Shown here: one piece after another, positions 1 through 11,429 of the stretch | Numbering within the stretch: position 1 is the first letter of the stretch | Layout of the letters: each line of letters opens with the position of its first letter | Program-made: the position numbers and the translations under genes | Notes under the pieces: generated by a model | Seen by the model: only the letters and a program-made list of their open reading frames with translations | The model's database searches: none | What the model was told of the DNA's origin: nothing | NCBI RefSeq assembly: GCF_000003605.2 | Contig: NW_003107089.1 | Span: 554,658 to 609,785, forward strand | Reading direction: 5' to 3' | Length of the DNA: 55,128 bases | Origin: Saccoglossus kowalevskii | Lineage: Eukaryota; Hemichordata; Enteropneusta; Harrimaniidae

Positions 1-420
1 TTTTTGGATGTTGCAATGGCAGTGGTGGGCCAGGATTTTTTTCCAATTAGTGACGGCACGACCTACTTGTGAAGTATGAACAAAACCAGCGAGCCGTTGC
101 TGGTGAAAAGTTACCCCAAATTTGGGGTTAAATGTCTCGGTAATGAAAACAGATATCAAAAATTCAAATAGTAACTTTGTGCCCACACTCAAGCTGAGTA
201 GAATGAGCTATGTCTGAAGTGTTTTATCCCAAATTTGTAGGAGGAGACACATTTGGCGCGAAGCTATCCAAAAATCAGTTTTTTTGGGCTGTTGCTATGG
301 CAACGGTGGACCAAAAATTTTTTCCAGATTTTTCCTAATAACTAGGGTGAAGGTGTGACCTACCTGCTAAGTTTGAACGAAATCGGCCAAGCCAAAAAAA
401 TCACAGAAGAAATAATACGT
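1..420. repeat. Degenerate dispersed repeat, two diverged units
   Basis: Two diverged copies of one sequence lie in the same orientation at about 6-100 and 277-385. Both run from a 'ttg(c)natggca' core through a T-rich tract to 'cgacctac' or 'tgacctac' and then a 'gaacaaaa' or 'gaacgaaa' segment. No coding potential is visible. The region precedes the first P450 promoter and resembles interspersed repetitive DNA. The family is not recognised. Confidence 0.4.
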
Positions 421-460
421 GAAAACACTGGAAATGTACACACACAGACACACAAAACGA

Positions 461-589
461 CAAAAGTGATTATAAGGGCAATCCTAGCGGAGCGGATCGC
501 CAACAAAAGTGATTATAAGGGCAATCCTAGCGGAGCGGATCGCCAACAAAAGTGATTATAAGGGCAATCCTAGCGGAGCGGATCGCCAA
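461..589. repeat. 43-bp tandem repeat, three units
   Basis: Three nearly perfect 43-bp units start at 461, 504 and 547. Each holds the GC-rich core 'ctagcggagcggatcgcc' in AT-rich surroundings. A short open frame reads through it only because the unit is repeated, so I do not call a gene. Confidence 0.85.
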
Positions 590-713
590 TACTAGTACTA
601 CGTTAAATCGTGCAGACAAGCCTCAAATAAGGTGGTAGTGTAAAAGTTCCCTATGTAAACATACTATAAAAGTCAACAATAGCACGTCACAAAACACGTA
701 CAAGGTGTGCATG

Positions 714-775
714 TGACCTGGTTTGACCCCACTTGGATGACTCATCGTTGTGTGATTTGTGTGGTGCTATAAAAG
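714..775 (+). promoter_or_regulatory. P450-A core promoter: DR4 element, AP-1-like box, TATA box
   Basis: TATAAAAG lies at 768-775 and TGACTCA (AP-1/CNC-type consensus) at 738-744. At 714-729 the minus strand reads GGGTCA-AACC-AGGTCA, a DR4 arrangement of nuclear-receptor half-sites. The block from TGACTCA to the TATA box is nearly identical upstream of all three P450 copies. Promoter function is inferred from position and conservation. Confidence 0.7.
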
Positions 776-797
776 CCCTGATCTCATTACGAATCAG

Positions 798-833
798 TCA
801 CTTGCAGTTATTACTACACCAACAGCCTTACAG
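798..833 (+). other. P450-A noncoding first exon (start approximate)
   Basis: A conserved segment about 25-30 bases downstream of the TATA box ends in 'ccttacag' followed by the donor GTACGT at 834. It contains no ATG that joins the P450 frame. The next acceptor is at 2168, just before the ATG exon. The same exon and donor occur in copies B and C. The transcription start is estimated. Confidence 0.55.
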
Positions 834-1179
834 GTACGTTTTATGAGTTATGATATGCTCTATAAGTGGTGGAATGTTGTATATACGATAATTCATGATA
901 TGTTATGTCAAACACACTTTGAATTGCGATAACATTCAGTTTATAGCACGTACCTACAGTGGGACAGTAGTTAGTTGTGAGTGTACTCATGAGTTGTGCA
1001 ACAAGGTGTATGGTTAGGTTCACATAAAACACGTAATACTGTACTGAGCGTGGTTACCGTGCTAGACTATATACATCTAACAACTGTCTGTGTATAAACA
1101 GCAACGACTGTACAGCGGATGGACAACACATCTGCCGTACAGGCGTGACCTACAAACGGTGACAAATTGACAATGGGGT

Positions 1180-2060
1180 CTGATTCAAATTTAACTGTTA
1201 CACTGACATCGGTTTTGCCACTTTCTCTTTCTGACCCTCAGTAACTAAGAAGTTTAATAACTTTCAAACTATAGGGCAGTGGTCGTCGCGCTGCGCATGT
1301 GCGACCTTGAAAAACATTGATTTTCCCACAATCCAAAGCGTTCTTCTAATAGAAATCACAAGAACGAGCTTTGACCTGGGCGCGAATTCTACTGATTTTC
1401 GTCAATACCTTCCAATCACCTAAAATACATAATTAAAGCTCGGTAACGTCTTAGTTTATACTCGTTGATCTGCCCAAAAAACAATGTCGCCATCTTTGTT
1501 TATATGATATCCATATATCTCGCGCCCTTTAATAGTTCCGGTTAACCCGCAACAAAATATTCACACGCCGTTGAACTATTGTTTAGAATCAACAACTTGC
1601 ATGTTTCAGGTGAAGATTTTAAACAATTACATATATAACAGGAATTTGATAAATAGGTTGTTTACTTATTGTATTTAGTAATGGAAACTTTGCAAGACTT
1701 TAACCGTGAGACATATCCCTGGTAATCACGTGATCGTGTCAACGACTGCAGCGATTGGCTGATCACATATTTACTCCGCCACACCTTAGTGTTTTGACTT
1801 TGAATATAGAGAGTTTGTAACCTTAGTGAGGGGGAGAACGAGAGAGCGGTACAGCAAGTGGTTACCTCAGCTGACTGCTTGTGTGAATAAAGCTGGAACT
1901 ATCTGTAATGAACTTATGTGTATTCATTTGGGTCGAATCTGGTATCTCTACGTGTAAGTGACATCAGGTAAGCGAGAGGAAGTTCCCCGATCCCTGAACA
2001 CAACGCTTGTGTTCACAGCAATCATGGTTACTAACCGTGCATCAATATACTCGACTGAGA
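1180..2060. repeat. Copy-A-specific intron insertion, possibly a solo LTR fragment
   Basis: The first-intron sequence shared with copies B and C is interrupted at about 1180 and resumes at about 2065. The intervening bases have no counterpart in the other two introns. The segment contains 'gtgaataaagctgg' and 'ggtatctctac', which resembles retroviral-type LTR and junction sequence. I could not define clean TG...CA ends or target duplications, so its identity is open. Confidence 0.35.
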
Positions 2061-2206
2061 GCTAGTCTATTCAACAATGAAATGAGTGAATTTTTCTACA
2101 AGGTAAATAGTCCATATTTAATCACCATGTGTAGTTGTGCTGACGATTTGATTTTGTTTTCTCTACAGACTCGCATTAAAGTATATTGACAATCCACACT
2201 GTAATC

Positions 2207-5200
2207 ATGTTGCTGGAAAGCATATAATCTGTTAGTCTGACGTATAAATTGATAGCGGTTGTCGTAATCCTATTGGTTGCTCTAATGATATGGAGCATCC
2301 ATCGACCATCTGGTATGCCCCCTGGACCACGTGGTTTTCCAATTATCGGCAGTATGCTATGTAAGTATCATGACACTTGTTTCAATATACATGAAGTGCC
2401 AGATTAATTATAATAAGTAGTGTAGCGCATGAATACTAATTAAAACAAAACTGTGTCGGATTTAATTTAGAACTCTAATGACTTTCAGTAAAAGTAATTT
2501 ATTATACCATTTATAGTATAGTTTTAATAATCGTTGATTGAAAATGCACACGTCAAGCTGAACAATTTGTTGGCCAAATGTTTAGCAGAAACTTTAATTC
2601 AATCAAAATATTGGTGATTGTGCCTATATTGAATTAGTTTGCCCACATTTCCCCTTTAAATTGTTTCGGGAAAAAAACTGCAGCACTCTATTCATCTATA
2701 CTTTACAGCTTTGACTGACAATTTACACCTGGACTTTTTGCAAATGGCTAAGGAGTACGGAGACATATTCACCATCAAGATAGGCAGTCACCAAGTGGTA
2801 ATCGTGAATAGCTATGAACTGATCAAAGAAACATTGGTAAAAAAGTCGACTGATTTCGCCGGGAGACCGCAGACGTTTACGGGTAGGTTGTAAGAATCAA
2901 ATCTAATAGAGATTGATGTATTGACGACAAACATTTACTGAATGTTTGCTCGTCCCAATGCAATTTTATATATATGATGATTCGGATCGATTCAAACTTG
3001 TATTACATTTATATCGAACATAACTTTCATTATCAAGGCCATCCATTTGTGTGCATTCCTGATGTTTAAATAACATTTTTGGTTTTTCTTACAAATTCAG
3101 CATTCTGTTATATAAGATTTCCCTGCAGATTAAAGGGGGTTTTACGCATTTTGAACACATTTCTAATACGAAAAATCAAGTAAAAATATGAATGTAAGTG
3201 CTGGTAAACGTCTGCAATTATGTTTTCATAAATATATTCATAACCGATTGATTGTGAGTATTCAAATTGGTTGAAAGAGCTTTGAGTCATCTGCTATTCA
3301 CACACTGATTAATACAATACAGGAAATGTGGGATCTGAGGGATTTAAAGACATAGCCTTCAGTGATTATAGTCCTTCATGGAAACTGCATAGAAAGATCG
3401 CACACCAAGCAATAAGGTATCCACAATTCTCTTGCTATGATTTGAATTACAAGATTTATTTGTCTGGTATACTGGTACGACTTCCCGAACGAGCTCCCTA
3501 GACCTTTACAAAACGTGTAGGTCCACAACGCTTGTTTGGTAAATTTATCGAAGGTCACTCTATACATTCAACATATATCTACTTAAATTGGTGAACATAA
3601 TAATGAGGCATTGTAGATATATGTAGATAGGTTTTAGGTTAATATAGACTTGTTTGACGACGACTGTATAATAGTGCTGATCAGTCTTATAATGATTGTT
3701 GATTGTCTATGGCAATCTCAGTTGAGCTTGCATATGCATATAAATTACAGAGACGATTCTGGTTTATATAAAGTCCCTGGGACAGCTGCTCATGCCACAG
3801 CCACACAACTCTACATAATGGTTTATAAATGAAGTAAAATCAAAATAAAAGCATTTTATATCTATTTAATATTTGATATCGTCTTACATATTGATGACAT
3901 ACCACATAATTGAAATTAACTTTGTTTGTCATGTTTGCTTTTCTGATTTTCAAATACGTTTCCTACAATTTGAAAAACAAACTAGCACTGTTTGTTTCCC
4001 CGTCATGAAGTTCCCAAACAGTCGTGATATAACTCTCATGACATTTTATTTTCAGAAATTATGCCAGTGGCGATAAACTAGAAGACATGATGCGCAAAGA
4101 CGCAATTCCTTTACTGACACAGATACTGGAAGACAATGAAGGAAAAGTTATTGCCCCAAGACCTCTTTTATTTTTAACTGTTAACAACATCGTTGCTCAA
4201 TTCTGCTTTGGTCAAAAGTAAGTGTACTTAAATGTTTCAATTTTATCGTCTTTGCTATGTATGAATCTTATACAGACGAAAGTGTGCTCCAATTATCATG
4301 AATTATCACGGCATGTTATAATTTTCAAAAGGTTTCAAAATTAACACATACAATAACGTGTCACATCTGACACATACACGTGTCGTCAAATTTGAAATAC
4401 ATGATAAAATTATATGACAAATTTCATGAAATGAAATAACATTTTTACGTGATTTATTTTCTACATTTTGGAGGGACATATTTAACCCGATTGATCTAGG
4501 GTTTGTGAAGAAACTGATAAGATATTGTATATGTAAATCAGTATAGCAGTAGTCGATTCATTAATGTCCATTCTAGGTATACACTTGATGATCCAGAGCT
4601 TAAAGCCTTCATGGACCTTATAGACGAGTTTGCAAATGTGATTGGAAAAGGTCTAGTGGCAGATGTGATTCCATGGGCGGCCATATTTCCAACTTCAGCT
4701 GCTCGGAAAATGGACAAAGTCAATAACAAATATCTTGGTATGATTTACAAGAAGTTTTACGAGCATAGGCAGAGATTTGATGAAGGTATTTGCAATGTTC
4801 TTGTATAATTGCATAGGTTAAATGCTCTTGTTTGTATTAAATCGAGAAAAAATTCCGTTAGATAAATTATTATTTGAAAGGATTATTATTTTCTATGGAT
4901 AATTTTGGAGCATTGTATGTACTCGTAATCAGGAATGGTATTCGAAAATATATAAAAACAGGAATGCGACAATCTAATTGGTCGAGACGAATTTGATGGA
5001 TTGTATTACTTAAATAAACATGTGTTCACTATATATATATGCATGCAGATTGTATTGCACTTAACTTTTCATGTATTTCTAGATAATTTGAATGACCTCA
5101 TTGACTATTTACTCGATGCTCAACGCCAAGCCAAGGAAGAAAATGCTGACAACATTAATAGTCTGACAGATACACATTTGGTGCAAACAGTTTCTGACAT

Positions 5201-6256
5201 TTTTGGAGGTTGGTCGATAAATGCCACACATTTTCCGAATTGTAAATGCATAAATGGTATATTTTTCATTATTATTATTAAGTTATTTACTTAATATTGT
5301 AACATCTATATTTTACTACAGCTGGTATTGATACGACCACCCATACAATGGATTGGTCAATCATCTTCCTCACCCGATACCCGGATGTACAGGCTAAAGT
5401 TGCTAGGGAAATCCATGAAGTAATTGGAAGAGACAGGCTGCCCTTAATATCAGACCGACCCAATCTACCATACTGTGATGCGGTTATCCACGAACTGATG
5501 AGAATACGTACTGTTGTACCGATGTCTGTTCCACACAAAGCATTGGTGGACTCAAGTATTGGTAATATATTATATTCTATTATATTATATTCTATTGCAA
5601 TAACAATAATATATAAAACTAAAACTGACAATTTTGGAACAATATAATCAAATTCTGTTTATTGTTAGGTGGATATCTGATCCCAAAGAATACATGGGTA
5701 ATGGTTAATTTATGGGCTGTACAGATGGATGAAAAACACTGGGATAACCCGCAAGAGTTTAGACCAGGTATGTTTACCGAGTAATGAAATGGTGAGGGGT
5801 TGTTGCTTAACATTGTATGAAGGTATTTGATCAGATATTTCTTACATGCAAAGTGTTTATTTTCTTTATAATCATAACAAACATGACTGTTATATTTTAA
5901 ACTTAAATATTAATTTTACAAAATCCATGAAAAACTAAATATTAATGAAAAGTAAATTTATTGTATCACATAAATTATATAACAATATCTATCTGTATAT
6001 TTCAGAGAGATTCATAGATAAAGACGGCTCACTCAAAGCAAAACAGGACAACTTCATTCCATTCTCAGCGGGTCGTCGTGTCTGTCTTGGGGAGTCCCTA
6101 GCTAAGCCAGAGATATTTCTGATGTTCACTTCTTTGTATCAAAGTTTCGCGTTTTCACAAGTGCCTGGTAAAGCCTTACCAAGTCTCAAAGGAAATGTTG
6201 CTTCGCTTGTTCTTAGAGCGCCTGAATATGAAGTAGTAGTTAAAAAAAGAATATAG
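2207..6256 (+). pseudogene. CYP17-like cytochrome P450, copy A, with a stop at codon 7
   Basis: Nine coding exons: 2207-2360, 2709-2882, 3323-3416, 4056-4217, 4577-4785, 5083-5208, 5322-5561, 5669-5767, 6006-6256, with the acceptor of the first at 2168. All have GT/AG junctions and lengths identical to copies B and C. P450 hallmarks are intact: proline hinge PPGPRGFP, I-helix AGIDTTT, ExxR (ELMR), PERF, and the haem loop FSAGRRVCLG. The only lesion seen is TAA at 2225-2227, where B and C have TTA (Leu7). The next in-frame ATG, codon 27, would remove the membrane anchor. It is either a very young pseudogene, a gene started downstream, or a base error in the assembly. Its family would be an ER haem-thiolate monooxygenase of the CYP2 clan; the PHKALVDSSIG and DVIPW segments resemble CYP17. 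Confidence 0.85.
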
Positions 6257-8745
6257 TTTTAGCATTTACTTTAGTTCAACTTTATTATTATCATCATCAG
6301 AATGTATTTATCGATTAATAACGTGAACGATAAGATGTTGTAATAGCTAGTAATGAATATATAATAAGTAGCTAACTGTTGTGATGATGTGAAACCAATT
6401 TGCTGGTATGATAGTTAGAATAGATGTGCATTTACAGGAAATATAAGTGACGTTTTGCTTCTCATACAGGAAAACTTGATAAATAATGCAGTGGTGTGGT
6501 ATGTGTTATGATAGTTCAATACCACAACAAAAATATATATTTGTTAAACGTTTACATAATAAATAATGCTTTCGAAGACATACTTAAAATATTCTTTAAA
6601 ATAGAAAACAAATATTTGACCATAAAATCTATTGCATATGGCAAACTTCGCCAGTGTACGAAATAAATCGCAAAACAAAGTTATGTAAGACACAGGTTTC
6701 GAAATGACGGGCGCGAATACAGCCTACAGTATCGTAACACCGTACTTCTGTACTGTACTTTAAAGGAGATTGACAGAGGGTAGTTGATTCTTGCAACATA
6801 GTTACGGTACATTTAATTGCTACCTTATGATGAGGAACAAATAAAGATATATTACAGATCTAACTTATTTAGATTGTCAATCGACGGTTCAGTGTAATAG
6901 GGTGTTCGTAAATATTCTGTGCCATCTGTTTGAGAATTCATTTGGGATACCTTCACAGAAAACATACCAATAATACAGTAAATTCCTTTTAACAAATCCA
7001 AATTCATCTGAAATTAGATAAGGATTAACGCGATTTCAAACGAACCTTTCTACAACTGTATATAATCAGTATTGTATTTCTTTGTGGGTATTGCACATTT
7101 ACACTGTAAAATTATATTACTGGCTTAATTGAAACAAACTTGGAGAGATGTCGAAAATTACGTCATAAGTGCCGAAATATGTTAAAATTGCATGGAATTG
7201 ATTAATCAAATAAGAAAACAAGTTCAAGATAATTACTTCAAAATTTAAATAATAATTGTTAATTTATTTGCAGCATTTTTACAGTAGTAGAACGTACATA
7301 TATAAATGTATTATTTCACTAGTTCTAGTAATGTGTTGTGTCTCTGATTTTCTGATTTAAATATATATCACCCCCTCCTCAGTGGTACGTTTTCACTAGT
7401 GCATGGTAAAAGGTTTCCCCGGTCTTACAGGAATGCCGGTCATTTGTGCGTATGAAGGTAATAGTGAGGAAATAATAAATAAATTTTTAATACATTCATA
7501 TATTTTCTATATAATACTAAATTTGTTGGTGCACACCAGGGATGTGAATATGGTATTCGTAACATTTTGAAAATTAAACCCCAAAATCGTATTACTTGCT
7601 ATCTTTTAAATGTAATATTACAAGAATTTATCAGCTATTTATACATATTACACTCATTTTAAACGATTAGCTTTTCTAGATCTTCCACATTTGGATGGTA
7701 TTTTTGATTAATAATATTGTTATAATTATAAGACACGTTTTTGTTTTGTTTTTCTTGGTCATACAAAAATCGTAATAAAAGTATTATTATTTCATGAATA
7801 TTATTTCTGGTTGGATGAGTTGGAGAATTTATGCAACGAGTCGGGAGCGTAGAATGACACTGGTTATCTCACGCTCCCAGCGGCCATAGATTCGAGATAC
7901 TCGTGTAGAAACGTCGTCTCGTTACCTTTACCTCCGTGTCTTAGTTCAATGGCGTTGACGTAGGAGAATGACATTTTACAATCTGAAGCGACAAGCCTTA
8001 TTTAGTGCCGTGACTTATGATTTAGTAACCCGACCAGATAATGCAAATCAATGGACTAGCCAGATAAAGCCCTTTTCTGTCACAGTATTTGGACGAACCT
8101 TGATATATGGCCTGATAAAGTTTGCATATTTTCGGCGCCCTGATCACGTGTGCATACAAAGCTGTTGCTGTTGTTGTTGTTGTTGTTGTTGTTGTTATTG
8201 TTATTGTTATTGTTATTGTAAAACAGCTGTTACGAGATCAATGTTTGTCCATACGTGGTAAGCGCCGATTGTAAAAAAGTTACATATTTGGTACAGACAT
8301 TAGTGTTGACCTTAATTAATGAAACTGCTAGAGAATCGTAAGTAGGATTTCATTACAAGGCGTACCATGTGTTTTTTTATTTTAGTTTTTTCATTACATT
8401 GCAATGTTTGTTATGAATGTTCTTTAAATGTATTTAACTGTAATTTTAATCTTATTTGTATTTTTTATTTAACTGTCATCTATTATGTTTCATACTGGCT
8501 TTGTTGTGAATATATTGTTTACATGAGTTAGAGTGCTTGAATCATGTTTTCTTTGATGACGTAAGAGAAAATACGTTACACCGTCGTGAATATGGCTGAG
8601 ACAACGTCGACGACCAAATTGCAAGAGCTGTTGTAAGCGTATTTGTGTCCCACACTGAATTTTAGAGATTAGCTCTCCATTCCAACACGTTTATATGTAT
8701 GTATATTATTATGACATTTTAGAATTTTTAAAAAAGTACATAAAC
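6257..8745. other. Intergenic spacer between P450-A and P450-B
   Basis: No credible gene is seen. AATAAA hexamers near 6560 and 6839 could serve copy A. A (GTT)n/(ATTGTT)n microsatellite lies at 8162-8218. An open frame at 7968-8261 exists only because it crosses that microsatellite, giving a poly-Cys run. Confidence 0.6.
8162..8218. repeat. (GTT)n / (ATTGTT)n microsatellite
   Basis: About nine GTT-type trinucleotides run into four ATTGTT-type hexamers. It lies between P450-A and P450-B. Confidence 0.9.
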
Positions 8746-9496
8746 GAGGACAGAAGTGTATGGTCAGCCCAGGGTTAGTAACTATGGTTAGTTTAAACAT
8801 TGCCTATCTACAAGTCGGTGCCATCTAGTGGTCGTCATGTCAACGTCTCTTTTAGCATTGCTGGTGTAAAACTGAATCTCGTCCTTTTAACTACCGTGCC
8901 GAACTTACGTCGACGTAACATTTTCTAGAGAGAACACGGTATACAGTATAGCATAGAAACATAGATTATGAATTTTACGATTTATATAGATTGGTTTTAC
9001 ATATGCCTGTGACTTCTGCCTTACTGACCCGGTCGTATAATTTATTTCATGGGTATGGGACAGTGTATTTTATTTGTGTATATATGGGACAGTGTAGCTC
9101 CGTTGGTCGTCGCACGTAATTCTCTTAATTCACACATATTTATAATATCGCATGTTTTATATGGTCGCAATAAATTTAATACACTTTCACTTTTAGAATC
9201 TGTGGCAAAAAATGGCAACTTTACACATTACATTGAAAAACTAATTAATTGAATCGAATTTACACTCCGCTTACTTCTGTTTATACGAGTATACAGCCGC
9301 AATAAAAATACCCAATCAAGATGAACGGCGTACATCATGACCACGTGAGAATACGTCACTAACATTTTCATATACTAGTACTACGTTAAATCGTGCAGAC
9401 AAGCCTCAAATGAGGTGGTAGTGCAAAAGTTTGCTATGTAAACGTACAATGAAAGTCAACAATAGCACGTAACAAAACACGTACAAAGTGCCCATG

Positions 9497-9558
9497 TGGC
9501 CGGGCATGACCCCACTTGGATGACTCATCGTTGTATGATTTGTCTGGTGCTATAAAAG
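9497..9558 (+). promoter_or_regulatory. P450-B core promoter (DR4 degraded)
   Basis: TATAAAAG is at 9551-9558 and TGACTCA at 9521-9527, spaced almost as in copies A and C. The upstream nuclear-receptor site keeps one half-site (TGACCC, 9507-9512), but the other reads TGGCCG (9497-9502) instead of TGACCT. The following noncoding exon, about 9581-9616, ends at the donor GTACGA. Confidence 0.65.
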
Positions 9559-10964
9559 CCCTGATCTCATTACGAATCAGTCACTTGCGGTCATTACTAC
9601 ACCAACAGCCTTACAGGTACGAGTTATGCGTTATGATATGCTCTATAAATGGTGGTATGTTGTAAATACGATAATTCATGATATGTTATGTCAAACACAC
9701 TTGAATTGTGCTAACATTCAGTTTATAGCACAGTGGGACACGTAGTTGGTTGTGAGTGTACTCACGAGTTGTGAAACAAGGTGTATGGTTAGATTCACAT
9801 AAAACGCGTAATACTGTGCTGAGCGTGGTTATCGCACTGTACCCTGCTAGACTATATACATCTAATGATTTGTGTGTGTTGTATTATTGTATGAACAGCA
9901 GCGAATGTGCTTTGGGTCGACGCCACCTCTTCCGTACAGACGTGGCCTACAAGCGGTGACAATGTACTTGTAAATAGGGTCGGGTTAAAATCGGTAGGTT
10001 CATGGGTTCACGTAGGCGTAGATGTCTAGATTACTATTGAAAGAATCAATCCGTGTATGGATAATCAAAGGTGTTAATCAATGACCATAGGCGGTCGTGT
10101 TTAAATTTGGTTCCCGGACACATGTATTTAATTGACTTGTGATTGTTCGGTCCCTTAAGTGAATTGTGCTTTTATTGTACATCGACCAGTTTCCGGTATA
10201 TCTCGGCTTCTAGTGATTATACAGAAGTAAATCGCACCACATTAGGGCAGAACATTGTTATAACAATCAGTGAAATCATGATATGAATCCAGTCTGTATA
10301 GGGTAAATCATAATTTGCAACCATGCACAGTTTTTGACTCCATATTTTGACCGTATTTGTTCTATTGTTTGCTCCTTATGATGTAATTATAGGAAAGTGT
10401 CCAGTTCACGCAAACTTCCCCTCCCCTGTGTTGTGCGTCATGCAAAGGGATAATGCTTCACTGTGTCGTACGTCTTGCCAAGTGAACGGGAATTTATTTA
10501 GAGAAACTCCAATTATGTTTTACTAGATAAACATATGTTATTCTATCCCAAGATCCATTTTTTGTAGTACCATTAATAATTTTTTTTCGAAACTACGATA
10601 ATTATTATCGCAACTGACGATTTAATAGTTACAATTCTATGACACCCCAACAATATACGTCGACTATTTACAATGTTGTTATTGCTCTATAATGTACGCA
10701 CACCCTCAATAATGTCAGTGTTTTACCAACCCTCAACTATTGTATAAGTAATAAGTTTCAACATGTTCGCCAAACTGTGAATAACAATAACTCTGGCTAA
10801 CTCGCAACAAGATACACTATAATACCCAACAATGATGAAATGAATGAATCACTCCGCAAAGCAAATGGTCCATATTTAATCACCATGTGTAGTTGTGCTG
10901 ACGATTTGATTTTGTTTTCTCTACAGACTCGCATTAAAGTATATTGACAATCCACACTGTAATC

Positions 10965-11341
10965 ATGTTGCTGGAAAGCATATTATCTGTTAGTCTGACT
11001 TATAAATTGATAGCGGTTGTCGTAATCCTATTGGTTGCTCTAATGATATGGAGCATCCATCGACCATCTGGTATGCCCCCTGGACCACGTGGTTTTCCAA
11101 TTATTGGTAGTATGCTATGTAAGTATCATGGTTTCAATAATTACGTTAATAAAAGTTGATATTAGTTTCTGTGTAGATGCATATGCCACAACGTTTTTGC
11201 AACTTGTAGCATTAGTAGTGTTCCTTGTCGTCTTTTGAGCAGATAAATATTGTACCTGATTTATGTTGGCAAATGGACTTGTTGTAAATAGGCATGAAGG
11301 GTCAGATTATTTAAGGATCACTTAATGCAATAAATAAATAA

Positions 11342-11429
<88 letters not shown>

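Noticed and set aside
461-589. Possible CRISPR-like array
   Set aside because: The three 43-bp units are directly tandem without unique spacers, and the genome is eukaryotic.
7968-8261. 97-codon open frame with a poly-Cys run
   Set aside because: It crosses a (GTT)n microsatellite and has no recognisable domain or matching sequence in the other P450 intergenic regions.
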